Below are positions 1 through 14,317 of a DNA stretch of 64,000 bases, in pieces (positions within the stretch are counted from its first letter, which is position 1; every line of letters begins with the position of its first letter). A program made the translations under genes and the position numbers. Origin of the DNA: Myxocyprinus asiaticus (taxonomy: Eukaryota > Chordata > Actinopteri > Cypriniformes > Catostomidae); NCBI RefSeq assembly GCF_019703515.2, contig NC_059362.1, forward strand, positions 28,598,326-28,662,325, written 5' to 3'. The notes beneath the pieces are model-generated. The model was not told the DNA's origin. It was given only the letters and a program-made list of their open reading frames with translations, and did not search any database.

Positions 1-273
1 TATTTTTTCTGAATACTCTGTTGATTTATTGTTTATTTTGTGTGTCATTATTGGTTTGATGTCAGGCCACTGGGGTGTGTGTGTGTGTTTGTGTTGGGTG
101 GGGGGTGGGAATGTTCGGTGGGAAGGGTTTAGGTAATGTAATTCCGTGTTTCCTGCTATGTTTATTGGATTGGTCATTGGAATCAATAAAAATTGTTAAT
201 TGCAAAAGAGATGGAACCCAGCAAACGTCCGGCTCCCAGCACAACAGCGACTCGTACACAAAGTCTGAGTAAG

Positions 274-439
274 CCAAAAAACATTTATCCACTGAGTCCC
301 TTCTGGCTAAGTGGGAACATGATCGTGGTCGAGCAAAAACTAGAGTGAACATCGGCAGGGCATTTGAGTCCTGGAGGGACCTTCGTTCGGTTTAGGGGAT
401 CAAAACTGACCCTGAATTGGCGTTCTTCTTATTGGACAG
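274..439 (+). pseudogene. Pseudo-exon: 'KWEHDRGRAKTRVNIG' domain fragment
   Basis: Plus-strand reading from about 274 gives LSTESLLAKWEHDRGRAKTR, VNIGRAFESWRDLRSV, a TAG stop, then GIKTDPELAFFLLDR. It ends exactly at a splice-donor-like cag|gtaagc at 439/440. I recognise this N-terminal module from many uncharacterised, multi-copy fish proteins but cannot name it. The in-frame stop shows that this copy is dead. It lies antisense to sipa1l1 within its intron and was probably carried in by duplication or a mobile element. Confidence 0.55.
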
Positions 440-1569
440 GTAAGCTTACATAACTGCAAAGCACGTGAAATATAGTGCCCTGAGGATTGATCTGTGTAAT
501 TTTAGCTAAACTACAATAACACATGAAATGAATGCTAGATAATGTTCAAGATAATGCAAAAAGACCCATTCATTAGTGTAACATAACTTATACAGAAAAT
601 ATATACATTCTATTATTATAAAACTATAGTGCATTGATATATCAAAATGACAGTTGTGATGGAATCACATCAATATTGAATTGTCAACATATTTATAATG
701 TACAGTCTATTTTATAAACAGCTACTGTCATCATCCACCAAATTTAGCTAACAGCTATTGATAAAGCTGGCTAGTTAGCTAACAGCGACATAGGCTAGAA
801 AAGTGATTACTTCAAACTACAGTCTCGCATAGTCAGACCTATATCCACACTTTGTTTTAGCCCTGTTCCAGCACTGGAGAGTCAAATATAATATAGTCTC
901 TCAAAGTCAGTCTCAAAGTTTTTAGTAAAACAATCATAACTGTGTAATTTTAATTATGCTACCCATCTGTCAGCATGAGGCCGATGAATCACGTTGTCTC
1001 TTTGTATGTTACATCATTGTTTTGGTCGATGCTCGCTCGCTCGTGTCTCTATGGAGTGTGTACACGAGGGCGAGCACAAGCAACAAGTAGCTGGCTGCAG
1101 TTCACTTAACAGCCACTGGTGTCATTTTATAACAAGGGTTTCTGAATCTTCAATACTGAACCTTTAAAGATATTAAATACATTTTTTGTAGAAAATGCTA
1201 AAAATGTTTTTCAAAAATTTATGAAACTAACATGGACACAAAGATTACATATCTACAAATTTGACACGTGTTTTAAACTACATTTTTAAAGATTTCTCAT
1301 TATCACCACCTCAGCCATTCTTATCCATGGCCCAAATATCAAAGTAATACTTCTCAACAAGCAGCATGATTCGAGGTTACATTCATGTTCGTAGCACAAA
1401 CAGTACAGCGCAAGATACATGCCAAAGTTTAATACTTAAGGTTAGGGGTTTTATAAATGTCCTTACCTGAATATGAGCAATAGTAATAATGATGCTTACC
1501 TTAGCAACACCACTAACAATGAGTAGACTGTAGAGAGCCTGGAATTTGCATTAGTGAAAGAAAGTATAC
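440..1569. other. Intronic sequence with a diverged repeat at about 1280-1490
   Basis: No exon is visible. The part at about 1280-1490 (caccacctcagcc..., 'CAGCATGATTCGAGGTTACATT') resembles 6880-7025 and 18490-18610, each with a 'CATGATTT.A.GTAT.CATTCAT' core. It is therefore probably a copy of the same dispersed repeat. The rest shows nothing I can identify. Confidence 0.4.
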
Positions 1570-2012
1570 CTGGAATGGGACGCCATGTCGCTCAGACTGT
1601 ATGAACTGCCATCCCGGACCAGCAGATGAGTTGGTGGGCTTCGGGTAGTAGGTGGCCCATCCGCAGGGGACACTGGAGACTCTGCAGCGGGAGGGGATCT
1701 CTCAAGCACCCTACGGCCCCCTTCTGTGGGGCTGTGCCAGGGTGAAGGGGCTCGCTCTCTGGGCCCAGGAGCTCCCACAGCCAGCAGAGAGCTGGAACTC
1801 CCGTGAGGGGGGGCGTACGATGTGGCATCAATGCCACTGTCTGCTGAAGCACCCTGCAGGTATCCACCACCGCCCAGACCGTTCGGCTCTAAGTCCGGCT
1901 GGTCTCCTATCCCTCCACCACCCAGATCATACCACTTGTCATCACTGTGACCCCCACTGGACGTGGTGCTGGAGAGAGTGTTACTGCTGGAGTGGGAGTA
2001 AGGACCTTCCGA
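1570..2012 (-). CDS. sipa1l1: sipa1l1 Ser-rich exon (residues 1256-1402), last in window
   Basis: The acceptor tctctctcag is at 2013 and the donor gtatac at 1569; 443 nt, ending AG| in phase 2. It begins [20 protein letters not shown] and continues [43 protein letters not shown] and [11 protein letters not shown]. The [17 protein letters not shown] and YLQG.SADSGID motifs are typical of SIPA1L1. Both strands are open here because the exon is GC-rich; the plus-strand frame at 1652-2032 is a shadow. Confidence 0.92.
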
Positions 2013-2055
2013 CTGAGAGAGAAAGAAAATAGGCACTGAAAAGTTTTTATATATA

Positions 2056-5811
<3,756 letters not shown>

Positions 5812-5864
<53 letters not shown>
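5812..5864. repeat. (TA)n microsatellite
   Basis: About 53 bp of TA directly follow the right end of the Tc1 element and begin with its TA target duplication. Confidence 0.95.
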
Positions 5865-5868
<4 letters not shown>

Positions 5869-6625
5869 GCTTTAACGCATGTGATTCATTTATCAAATTT
5901 AACGTGTTAATTATTCTTAATTGCGATTAACGCATTTACCGTTAATAAAGCATAAAACAGCATAAATACTGGTCAAACCAGGGTGAAGTCATTACACTGT
6001 CACACATAACACACACACAACAGATATTCTGTGTCAATGATCAAGTGATGGAGAAAGGATCTCTCAACGAAACAAGCCCAGATGGTACTTGTGATAGAAA
6101 TCAAGTAATTAACAGACCCTGTTATGTGCAATTTAATTAGCACAGGAGCACATAAAGTCTTAACTATCACAAAAACGTTGTCTGCTTTTCAGGTGGAGTT
6201 CAAAGTGGCGCTTGATGCTGGCTTTGATGCCATGACGCGGCTCATGAATGTGGCTTTACGTATTGCTGTAGCAAAGCATATAGCCACATTCTGCCAGCTG
6301 ATTAATACTGTGGAGGATGAGAGCTGAAGATATTTAATGCCCATAGCAATAAATATGCAACCTATGAAACGGTTAGTTCCTCTAATAAGTCATCCTCCCA
6401 CTTAGGGAAGGGAAACGACTTAGGGAAATGTTTAATGTGCTATTTTAGTGCATTTATCTTCATACAGTGGAAGGCAATGTTAATAAAGCGTTATGCGTTT
6501 ACATGTTGTTTTCTTTCATCAAAAGCAAATAAATTAATTTTGATGGAAAAAAGTAAATATAAACTTTCTATACTTTCAAAATCTGTGATTAATCACGATT
6601 AACTATGGAATAAAAAATGACTGGT
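5865..6625. repeat. Dispersed repeat, copy 1 (ATTAACGCATTT family)
   Basis: It contains GATTAACGCATTTACCG near the left and GATTAATCACGATTAAC near the right. It shares long colinear stretches with 8580-9160 (CAGCATAAA, GGAGAAAGGA, GTCTTAACTATCAC.AAAACG, GGAAGATGAGAG-like). It is probably a decayed DNA transposon; a 67-codon open frame at 6124 (FKVALDAGFDAMTRL...) is shared in part with copy 2 but is too eroded to name. Confidence 0.65.
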
Positions 6626-6639
6626 TCTTGCAAAGCCCA

Positions 6640-7030
6640 TCAGTAAGTACAATGCTAGTGTGTTGTGGGTGGTTGCTAGGGTGTTACTATGCAGTTATAA
6701 GGTATATTGGGTGGTTTTTAGCATGTTTATTTGTGGTTGCTAGGGTGTTCTGGGTGGTTGCTTACTGGCCAATGTCCACCCTCAAGTCTCTATGATATTC
6801 TGGTCCCTAGATATGGTTCAGTTCCTGCTTTAAATTCAAGTCAATTTTATTGTCTGGAAGACAAAAATTGTAAGCCTGATTTCTTATTAAAATAATAGCA
6901 CATCTCTTTTAAACAAGCCACATGATTTGAGGTATTATTCATGTTCATAGAACAAGCAGTGCTATGAGTTAAACACGGGTTTTGTTTGAATGTCAATCCT
7001 ACATATGAGTGATAGTAGGAGCTCTCTAAA
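6640..7030. repeat. Dispersed 'GTTGCTAGGGTGTTCTGGG' repeat, copy 2
   Basis: It contains GGTTGCTAGGGTGTT twice in imperfect tandem, then a part with CATGATTTGAGGTATTATTC. The same order (GTTGCTAGGGTGTTCTGGG, CTCAAGTC, later AAGCTGCATGATTTAATATA) occurs at 12296-12377 plus 18398-18620, where a LINE splits it. Confidence 0.6.
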
Positions 7031-7060
7031 TAACTATCATGCAGCAATTAAGATCCTCAC

Positions 7061-7158
7061 CTGGCTGCCCTTCTTGGGGGAAAGGTGAATGACCTGCTCC
7101 TGTCTCTGGATCCGTGGGCCGCCTGAGTAGGAGGAGCTAGACTTAGTGACCGGAGAAT
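7061..7158 (-). CDS. sipa1l1: sipa1l1 small exon (residues 1223-1255)
   Basis: The acceptor cttctgtag is at 7159 and the donor gtgagg at 7060; 98 nt. In phase with the previous exon it reads DSPVTKSSSSYSGGPRIQRQ then EQVIHLSPKKGSQ. The RQ..V.HLSP.K motif aligns with SIPA1L1 just before the [10 protein letters not shown] region. Compared with the mammalian protein about 40-45 residues seem to be missing between this exon and the one at 19197. They may be encoded by an exon I could not see in the 12-kb intron, or be absent. Confidence 0.85.
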
Positions 7159-8579
7159 CTACAGAAGATAGAATAATATGTTCAGTGCATTAGAAAACAG
7201 GACAGTTCTTAACAGACAAAGAGGAAACAGACACACTTGACTCATTTAGACCCAGCAATGTCATAAACATAACCGAAAGTACTAACACACACACGCACGC
7301 ACGCACGCACGCACGCACACACGCCTATGGGCTGACACTGAAAATACCTTTTGCTTATGAAACATTAAGTCATAGACTATCTGATTCCCAAATACATTTT
7401 ATTTGACCAAGATTGCCTGCGCCATTCTTTCATTACAGAATACTGAGTGTAAATGAAAGTATTGTGTAATTGTTGGCTGTTATATAATGACCAGCATCAC
7501 AAAAATAGATGGCACAAGCAATTAAGGCACAAAGACTTCAGGAGAGAAACAGTGGGAGGGAGAAAGAGGGGGAGAGAGCAAGTGAAATGTCAAAAAATCC
7601 ATGGAATTGAAAATGATTTTAGACACCTTTGATTGTCACAGTTCACACAGACTCAAAGATTTAGACCATAGGGCACAACAAAAAATTTAATCAGGATGTA
7701 TTCCCTGGGAATCGAACCCATGACACTGGTGTTTCTAATGCCATGCTCTGTAAGTTGAACAACTGGAACATATTTTTGTGAATTTTGGGTCTTAAAATAT
7801 GTTTTGAAATATGTTTTGCATACTTTCTAAAGAGGAAAAGAACTTGAATTTTGAGGTCCAAAATGTCATAGTAGGTAATCTTTTCAAATACAGCAACCCA
7901 TTGGGGTGACTTTGCTCAAGCCACCCTGACGACAGAACCGATACAGGTCAGCATTTGGTGACTGACCTCTCATGCTCCAAACAGATGACTGCAATCATGA
8001 GAGAGGAGTTTAATTCTAGGGCTGTGGTAACATTTACAGCGCAGGTCATATGGTTTACTGTGCCGAATTGCTCAGATGTGTGGGCTGGACCCTGTTATTA
8101 CTGTCTTAGACTCAGAGGGAGAGAGAAAGAGGGCAGATCACGTGGAGGAGTCAAAGAGAGTGCACAGGTGGGCCACTCAACCACAAGAGTCAAAGAAGCA
8201 GAATATGGTAAGATGGGTAATGAGAAATATGCAAAAGAAAGAAGTCTGCATAAATACTGAAAGAAAGAGCACACATGCATGCTCTGTTCCAAAACCTGAG
8301 ATGCCTCCAGAGGCATCATAGGCACGCTGCCAACATAAAGGCAATTACATAAAGGTAAGCAACTTAATTGTGCTGCCTCCTACGATACCTCATTTTGGCC
8401 ACATTGTAAGGCAGCATCACATGTATCCTTCACGTAAAAGACAATCATACATTGCGACGAGCTCAGACAAAAATACATCCAAGATGGCAGACAAAGCCAG
8501 AGAAATGTTGATTATGAATATACTCACTGAAAAGTATAGATAATAGCTTAAAATGAAAGCTGTCAGAATTAATGTAGTA
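7159..8579. other. Intron sequence, no gene; short (CGCA)n tract
   Basis: A CA/CG-type tetranucleotide tract lies at about 7290-7325. The remaining sequence has purine-rich GAGA stretches near 7555 and 8110. The open frame at 7955-8260 has no family features. Nothing else is recognisable. Confidence 0.5.
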
Positions 8580-9606
8580 ATTTTACTACGGGATTAACGC
8601 ATTTGCCGCTAATACAGCATAAACCAGCATAAACAGTGGTTGGAAGGGCGGAACCTTTATAATGTGTCTGTCCGGAATCATTACACTGATGCACACTTCA
8701 CAACACACACAATAGTGCTTCCGTGTCAGTGATCAAATGATGGAGAAAGGACCTCTTAATACTATTTGATGTACAAAACAAGCCTATGTAAGGTGCATTT
8801 TAATTACCACAGTAGCACGTCAAGTCTTAACTATCACCAAAACGTAGAATGAGACTTTTTGTCTGCAAGCGCTTTTCATGTATAGTTCATAGCTGTATAT
8901 AACGCTGGCATTGACGCCCTGACGCAAATCATTAACATGGCTTCACGACTGCTGTAGGAAAGCGGATAGCCATAGTCTACCGGCAGATTAATATTGTGGA
9001 AGATGAGAGTTTAAGAGAATGAATGCCCACTGCATTAAAAAAAGCAACCTATGTGGGGATTAGTTCTTTCAATTAGTCAAACTCCCACATAGACTATGGA
9101 AAACCTTTAATGTTATTTAAATTGGTGCAATTTTAGTGTATTTCTATCTTTATACTGTGTCAGGATTAGTGTTGGGTAAATTACTCTAAAAAAAAAAAAA
9201 GTAATTAATTATAACTACTAATTACATCTTCTACAGTGTCAAGTCATTTTTATTTGAATTGTGCTTTTTATAACACACATTGATTCAAAGCAGCTTTACA
9301 GGAAATCATGCATTAACAAAAAATGAAACTGTAATATCTATAAAGTCTTAGAGTGATCATTGGATTACTGTACTAATTACACTGTCTGAAAAGTAATTGC
9401 ATTACTTATTACTAATTAAAAATTATAATTATTATAATTATACTAATTACTTTCTAAAACCCTTATCAAACTCAAACAGAAGAAAAATACAAGGATAGAC
9501 ATGAAACTCTTATTTCAATTCTTTCAAATAAATCATATACAATCAAATACATTATTCATGAACTGGCCAAAGAATTTAAGTGGGTAGTGTTAAATTAGAA
9601 AAAATA

Positions 9607-10495
9607 CAGTTGAAGTCAGAAGTTTACATCCACTTTTAACCACTCCACAGATTTCATATTAGCAAACTATAGTTTTGGCAAGTCGTTTAGGACAATTACT
9701 TTGTGCATGATATGAGTAATTTTTCCAGCAATTGTTTACAGACAGATTGTTTCACTTTTAATTGACTATATCACAGTTCCAGTGAGTCAGAAGTTTACAT
9801 ACACTAAGTTAACTGTGTCTTTAAACAGCTTGAAAATGTCCAAAAAATGATGTCAAGCCTTTAGGCAATTAACCAATTAGTTTCTGATAGGCTAATTGGC
9901 TAACTGGAGTCAATTGGAGGTGTACCTGTGGATGTATTTCAAGGCCTGCCTTCAAACTCAGTGCCTCTTTACTTGACATCATGGAAAAATCAAAAGAAAT
10001 CAGCCAAGACCTCAAAAAAATAATTGTGTACCTCCACAAGTCTGGTTCATCCTTGAAAGCAATTTAAAAATACCTGAAGGTACCACATTCATCTGTACAA
10101 ACAATAGTACGCAAGTATAAACACCATGGGACCATGCAGCCATCATACTGCTGAGGAAGGAGATGCATTCTGTCTCCTAGAGATGAATGTAGATTGGTGC
10201 GAAAAGTACAAATCAATCTCAGACCAACAGCAAAGGACCTTGTGAAGATACTGGAGGAAACAAGTAGACAAGTATCTATATCCACAGTAAAATAAGGCCT
10301 ATATCAACGTAACTTGAAAGGCTGCTCAGCAAGGAAGAAGCCACTCCTCCAAAACCCCCATAAAAAAAGCCAGACTACAGTTTACAAGTGTACATGGAGA
10401 CAAAGATCTTACTTTAATATTAAATCTGTGGAGTGGTTAAAAAATGCACTTTAATGACTTCAACCTAAGTGTATGTAAACTTCTGACTTCAACTG
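9607..10495 (+). mobile_element. Sleeping Beauty-type Tc1 element, internally deleted
   Basis: The ends are CAGTTGAAGTCAGAAGTTTA and its inverse ...TTCTGACTTCAACTG, flanked by TA on both sides (9605-9606, 10496-10497). A second inner direct repeat (GTCAGAAGTTTACATACACT at about 9786) shows the IR/DR structure. From 9980 it encodes a decayed transposase N-terminus ([19 protein letters not shown]) with stops. The catalytic half is deleted, so it cannot move itself. Confidence 0.92.
9980..10410 (+). pseudogene. Tc1 transposase remnant (N-terminal half)
   Basis: Conceptual reading gives [22 protein letters not shown], stop, KYLKVPHSSVQTIVRKYKHH, a further stop, DECRLVRKVQIN and finally CSARKKPLLQNPHKKSQTT. 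These match the helix-turn-helix domain of Sleeping Beauty-type transposases. At least three in-frame stops occur, and no DDE motifs remain because sequence jumps from here to the right terminal repeat. Confidence 0.85.
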
Positions 10496-10590
10496 TATAT
10501 ATAGTGTCAAATTTCAGCACTTTTAAAATCTGATTAATCGCGATCAACTACAAAAAATTCTGTGATTAATCATGATTAAAATTTTAATTG

Positions 10591-11657
10591 ACAGCAAAAA
10601 TTAAAATAATTAAAAACTAACTATTTTACCCAAAATGTGTGTGTGCCATTTATACTGAAGCTCAAGGGTTTCACATTGTTCCTCTCGTGTCACCTCACAT
10701 GTATAAAAAAATCAATTGAATTGATTCTGTGCTCGTCGCATAATGAGTACTATTTGTGTTCTGTGCAGAGTTGCTGTTATGTAGACCATTCCAAATCAGT
10801 TACCATTAGGGATGCATCGCAACAAACAGAATAAAATGCAGGTGTCTCTGAAAAGGTTTTAAAATTTAAGTTCTTTTTAACTTCATTGATTCTTTTTAAC
10901 TAAAAAAATGGGGTTCTCCTGTGCGAGACGCTGAAAAACAAACAAACTGTGAGACATTGTAACAGTCAAAATCCATCTACGCAGATGGATGCAAAAATAT
11001 TCGTTCAGAGTGAATGGCTCCTAAGACTGCCTGCACGTCAAACCAAGCAGCTCTACATCAGGAATATTCCACACAGGAGACATGTGGAGAAGCAGAGGAA
11101 TGGAGCGAAGAAGAGAAGCAACAAGATAAATACGCAAAAAGGGGGTGGCAGTGAGTCACAGCATACTTGGACCTTGAAGAGTGCGAAGAGAGGAGGGGGG
11201 TGCTAGCGGCACACAAAGCCTTGCTTACACAACCGTACCAGCAGGAAAGAGGAGGTATTTCGATCTTTGCTTGAACCCATACACAGCCTGCTGTTCAAAG
11301 ACACAGTTTATGTTCTCTACCTTTCACTGGACATGGTTTACTTTTAAAGTCTATGCTTGATCCATCCGTCTTTGATTGACCACATTTATACAAGAGAGAA
11401 GTATTCAGGGGGAGGGAAAGATGTATGATCTGTTGTATGATCTGCTGTGCTTGTTAGAAGGGCGAGAAGACTGAACTGAGCTGCTGTCAAAAACAAGTGT
11501 GGCCCAAAAAACAAGATGCTGTCAAGGCTAGGTGGAAATATGGGATAAAGAAACAGCATAGTCCTCTGGATGACAACAAGCATCCTGAGGAGAAGTTATC
11601 AATGCACTGGTTTTTATGCTAGCAAGTCCATTATGAATTTTTATGTTTCTCAAACCA
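10591..11657. other. Intron sequence, nothing recognised
   Basis: No conserved exon, terminal repeat or RNA motif could be identified. The open frames at 10637, 10949 and 11386 lack family features and overlap on both strands. Confidence 0.5.
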
Positions 11658-12232
11658 AGGCACGTCCACACTAATACGTTTTCTTTGGTAAAATGCATAT
11701 TTTTCTCTACGCTTTGGCCTTCCGTCCACACTGAGATAACAGAGCGAAAAAACAGAGCCTTTCAAAAACACTCTCTCAAGTGAAAAACCGTCTTCATGTT
11801 GTAGTGTGGACAGGGAAAATGGAGATATCTGAAAACAATGGAGTATTTGTTGTCATGTGATATATTCAACCCAAAACAATCAAGATGGTGGCCCATGTTC
11901 TAGCAGCATTGTTGTGCCTGTTATTCACTTGATAGCATTGTTTAAGATAAACGTTACTTTGTACAACCTTCAGACTGCATTCCTTCAAAGGCGACAGGAA
12001 GTTTACTCTGAATTGTTGTCCAGCAACGGAACACAAGGACAATTGCGCTTCAGACCGTACATAGAACAGCGATTTTTTTTTTTTTTGCATGCTCAGAAAG
12101 GGGATTTAAGAGTTTATCCGTTTTAGTGTGGACAAGCAACTTTTGAAAAATGGTTCAAAATAGATGTGTGGATGGAGAGCATTTAGAAAAATGTTGTTTT
12201 CAAATGTATCCAGATTATTGTGGACGTAGCCT
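11658..12232. mobile_element. MITE with 'GGCNACGTCCACACTAAT' terminal inverted repeats
   Basis: The left end is AGGCACGTCCACACTAATAC and the right end, inverted, is AGGCTACGTCCACAATAATC. Internal GTGTGGACA-type motifs recur in both halves. No transposase is present and no clear target duplication was found. Confidence 0.65.
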
Positions 12233-12295
12233 GAGAATGAAAAGAACTGAAGATCTTGTGGTTTAAAAAAAAAAAAGCTTGCTTCTTGGCGCTAG

Positions 12296-12388
12296 AATGT
12301 TCCCAAGACATTGCTATGTAGTTGCTAGGGTGTTCTGGGAGGTCACTAGGATGTTGCTTTCTGGCTCAAGTCAAAACAGCCCACCACC
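12296..12388. repeat. Dispersed GTTGCTAGGG repeat, copy 3, left part, with LINE target duplication
   Basis: It contains GTAGTTGCTAGGGTGTTCTG. The last 11 bp, AGCCCACCACC (12378-12388), is duplicated at 18387-18397 on the other side of the LINE, marking the insertion point. The repeat resumes at 18398. Confidence 0.75.
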
Positions 12389-12528
12389 GAGGGTCACGTG
12401 ACGCCATGCAAGGAGCAGACGTGTGAGCGACAAGCTCTGCGCACTTTGCTGAATTTTCGATTATTTTCATATTATAATCTGGTGAAATTTGTTACACCCA
12501 GTTACACATTTGCCCTTTGTTGCAAAAT

Positions 12529-13373
12529 ATGGCAAAGAAGTCAAAATCCTCGGGCTCGGGAGACATTAAAAGACACTTACGTGTTCAGGATGAAAGCCCC
12601 GACAGGCCTACAGACCGGGGACTCGATTTGGATGGCACGGCGGGAGAGGAGATCAGCATCAGTTATCCAACATGTCGGTGATGTTGACGAAGATTCTTGC
12701 TGACTTGGAGGATCTCGCTGTAATACGTCAATCGATCACGGCGATGGAAATAAAATTCTCAGAGTTAGGTTCAAGAGTGACTGATGTTGAAAAACGAATC
12801 GATTTTCTGGAATCTTCAGAGGGGGAATTAACCGCTAATCCACCCGCGACCAAAGTTGATCTGGAACATCTCCTTGAAAAGCTTGAAGATCTTGAAAATA
12901 GAAGCCGCAGGAATAACGTTCGAATTGTTGGAATTCCTGAGCATGAGGAGGGCAGAGATATGGTGAAATTCCTAGACGAGTTTTTCCCGAGTCTGCTCGA
13001 CATAACAGGCCACAAGCTGGAAATCGAGTGAGCTCACAGAGTGCCAGCTCACAGATCTGCTGAGGGAGATAGGCCCCGATCGATTCTGGCCAGATTTCTG
13101 AGATCATCCGATAAAGATCTTGTGTTGTGCCAGGCGAGGAGCAAAGGAAAGCTTTCCTGGAAGAACCATAATATTTTCTTGTTCCCGGACTTTGTGAGTT
13201 CGACAAGAGAGAAACGCGATCGGTTCAAGGAATGTAAGAAACTCTTGCATCAGAAAAAGATCTCGTTTGCTCTGATGTTTCCGGCCAAACTGAGAATAGA
13301 AACGATGGTCGGTCGCAAAGTATTTGCATGTCCAAATCTGACAATGTCTTTTATAGAATCAATGACTGAGTAA
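12529..13373 (+). pseudogene. LINE ORF1 (L1 ORF1p-like RNA chaperone), broken
   Basis: It starts MAKKSKSSGSGDIKRHLRVQ at 12529 and shifts frame near 12660-12670. It continues MTLTK-like coiled-coil sequence (ADLEDLAVIRQSITAMEIKF, RVTDVEKRIDFLES), then the RRM-type block LENRSRRNNVRIVGIPE. A TGA at 13029-13031 interrupts LEIE.AHRV; the usual codon there would be CGA (ERAHR), consistent with CpG decay. The C-terminal part reads RPRSILARFLRSSDKDLVL and KKISFALMFPAKLRI. The order coiled coil, RRM, C-terminal domain is that of L1 ORF1p, which packages the element's RNA. Confidence 0.88.
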
Positions 13374-14317
13374 ACCATTGGATGTTTCTCATGTGAGTGG
13401 GCCTGACTTGCTGTACTAACTCTTGAGGACGCTGGGCGACATTTTGGATTTTTTGCGTTGGCTCCGCCGAGCGGCTGGAGCTTGTTTTGTGAATAACACT
13501 TTTCCTTAAAGAAACTTTTGCATTGAAGTTCCCGGACAGATTGAGAGTGGACACTAGGGATGACGGCAAAATATCTACATGCTGCTCACATAAAGGATGT
13601 TTTTCATGAAGTCGACGGATTATGTAAGTCATGGTATATACATTTATGCAGCCTCCGAGTGAGTTGACTAGATCATCCAGGGAACCGGGATGCCGGTTTT
13701 GTTTCTTTTTGTGTTGGTTCCGCCTAGCGGCTGGAGCTTGTTCTATTGAATAACACTCCTTTGGAACAGCTGTGGATTAATCTGTTCGTTCTTCATGCTT
13801 ATTCCTCCTGTTGGCTGTAGTTTGTTTTGTTGAGGTTTTTTTTACGGGACATTGGAATGATTACATCTTCCGCTGAACTCATAACAGCTGGCTCACTGAA
13901 CATTCGTTTTTCTGTCCGAGGAATCTGATCGGTTTTATATCAGCTGGAATTTGTTTTGTGGAAGATCACATCTTTAAAACAGTTCTGTGAATGAATCTAC
14001 ACGTTCTTAGTGTTCATTCTTCCTATTGACTGGGTTTATTTTACAAAGTATTTTCTGTTATGTAATTTTGCCTCACAAATTTGTGAGCCAAAATTGAGCA
14101 ATCCGATGGCAAAGTTGTCGTGGGGACTCGTGGGCGTTCATGGACCTTTTGAGTTTAGAGGGATTGTCGCCGGTTGGCGCTTTCGTGTGTGGGGTTAATG
14201 TGCACGTTTTTCTTTTTTCTGTTTATTTTGTTCGGGGGTTGACTGTTTCACTAATGGGGAATGTGGTCTATATAATTTTGTTTTTGACACACAATTTATT
14301 TTTTCTACTATATCAAA
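13374..14317 (+). other. LINE inter-ORF region
   Basis: Non-coding spacer between the two LINE ORFs, about 0.94 kb. It contains a diverged internal tandem: GGCTCCGCCGAGCGGCTGGA (13459) and GGTTCCGCCTAGCGGCTGGA (13717), each followed by CTTGTT and GAATAACACT. This suggests a local duplication in the element. Confidence 0.7.

Larger units (their letters stand above)
8580..10590. repeat. Dispersed repeat, copy 2 (ATTAACGCATTT family), interrupted
   Basis: 8584-9165 matches copy 1 at 5930-6475 (GGATTAACGCATTTGCCG, GGAGAAAGGACCTC). Its end (GATTAATCGCGATCAAC, GATTAATCATGATTAA) appears only at 10530-10580. The intervening part holds an AGTGTTGGGTAAATTACT-type repeat (9168-9600), itself split by a fish-type CAAAGCAGCTTTACAG fragment, and then a Tc1 element. 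Confidence 0.6.

Noticed and set aside
1652..2032. Plus-strand 126-codon open frame
   Set aside because: Shadow of the sipa1l1 exon at 1570-2012.
6124..6327. 67-codon frame FKVALDAGFDAMTRL...
   Set aside because: Lies in a dispersed repeat and is broken in the second copy at about 8880-9010. No domain could be recognised, so it is not called as a gene.
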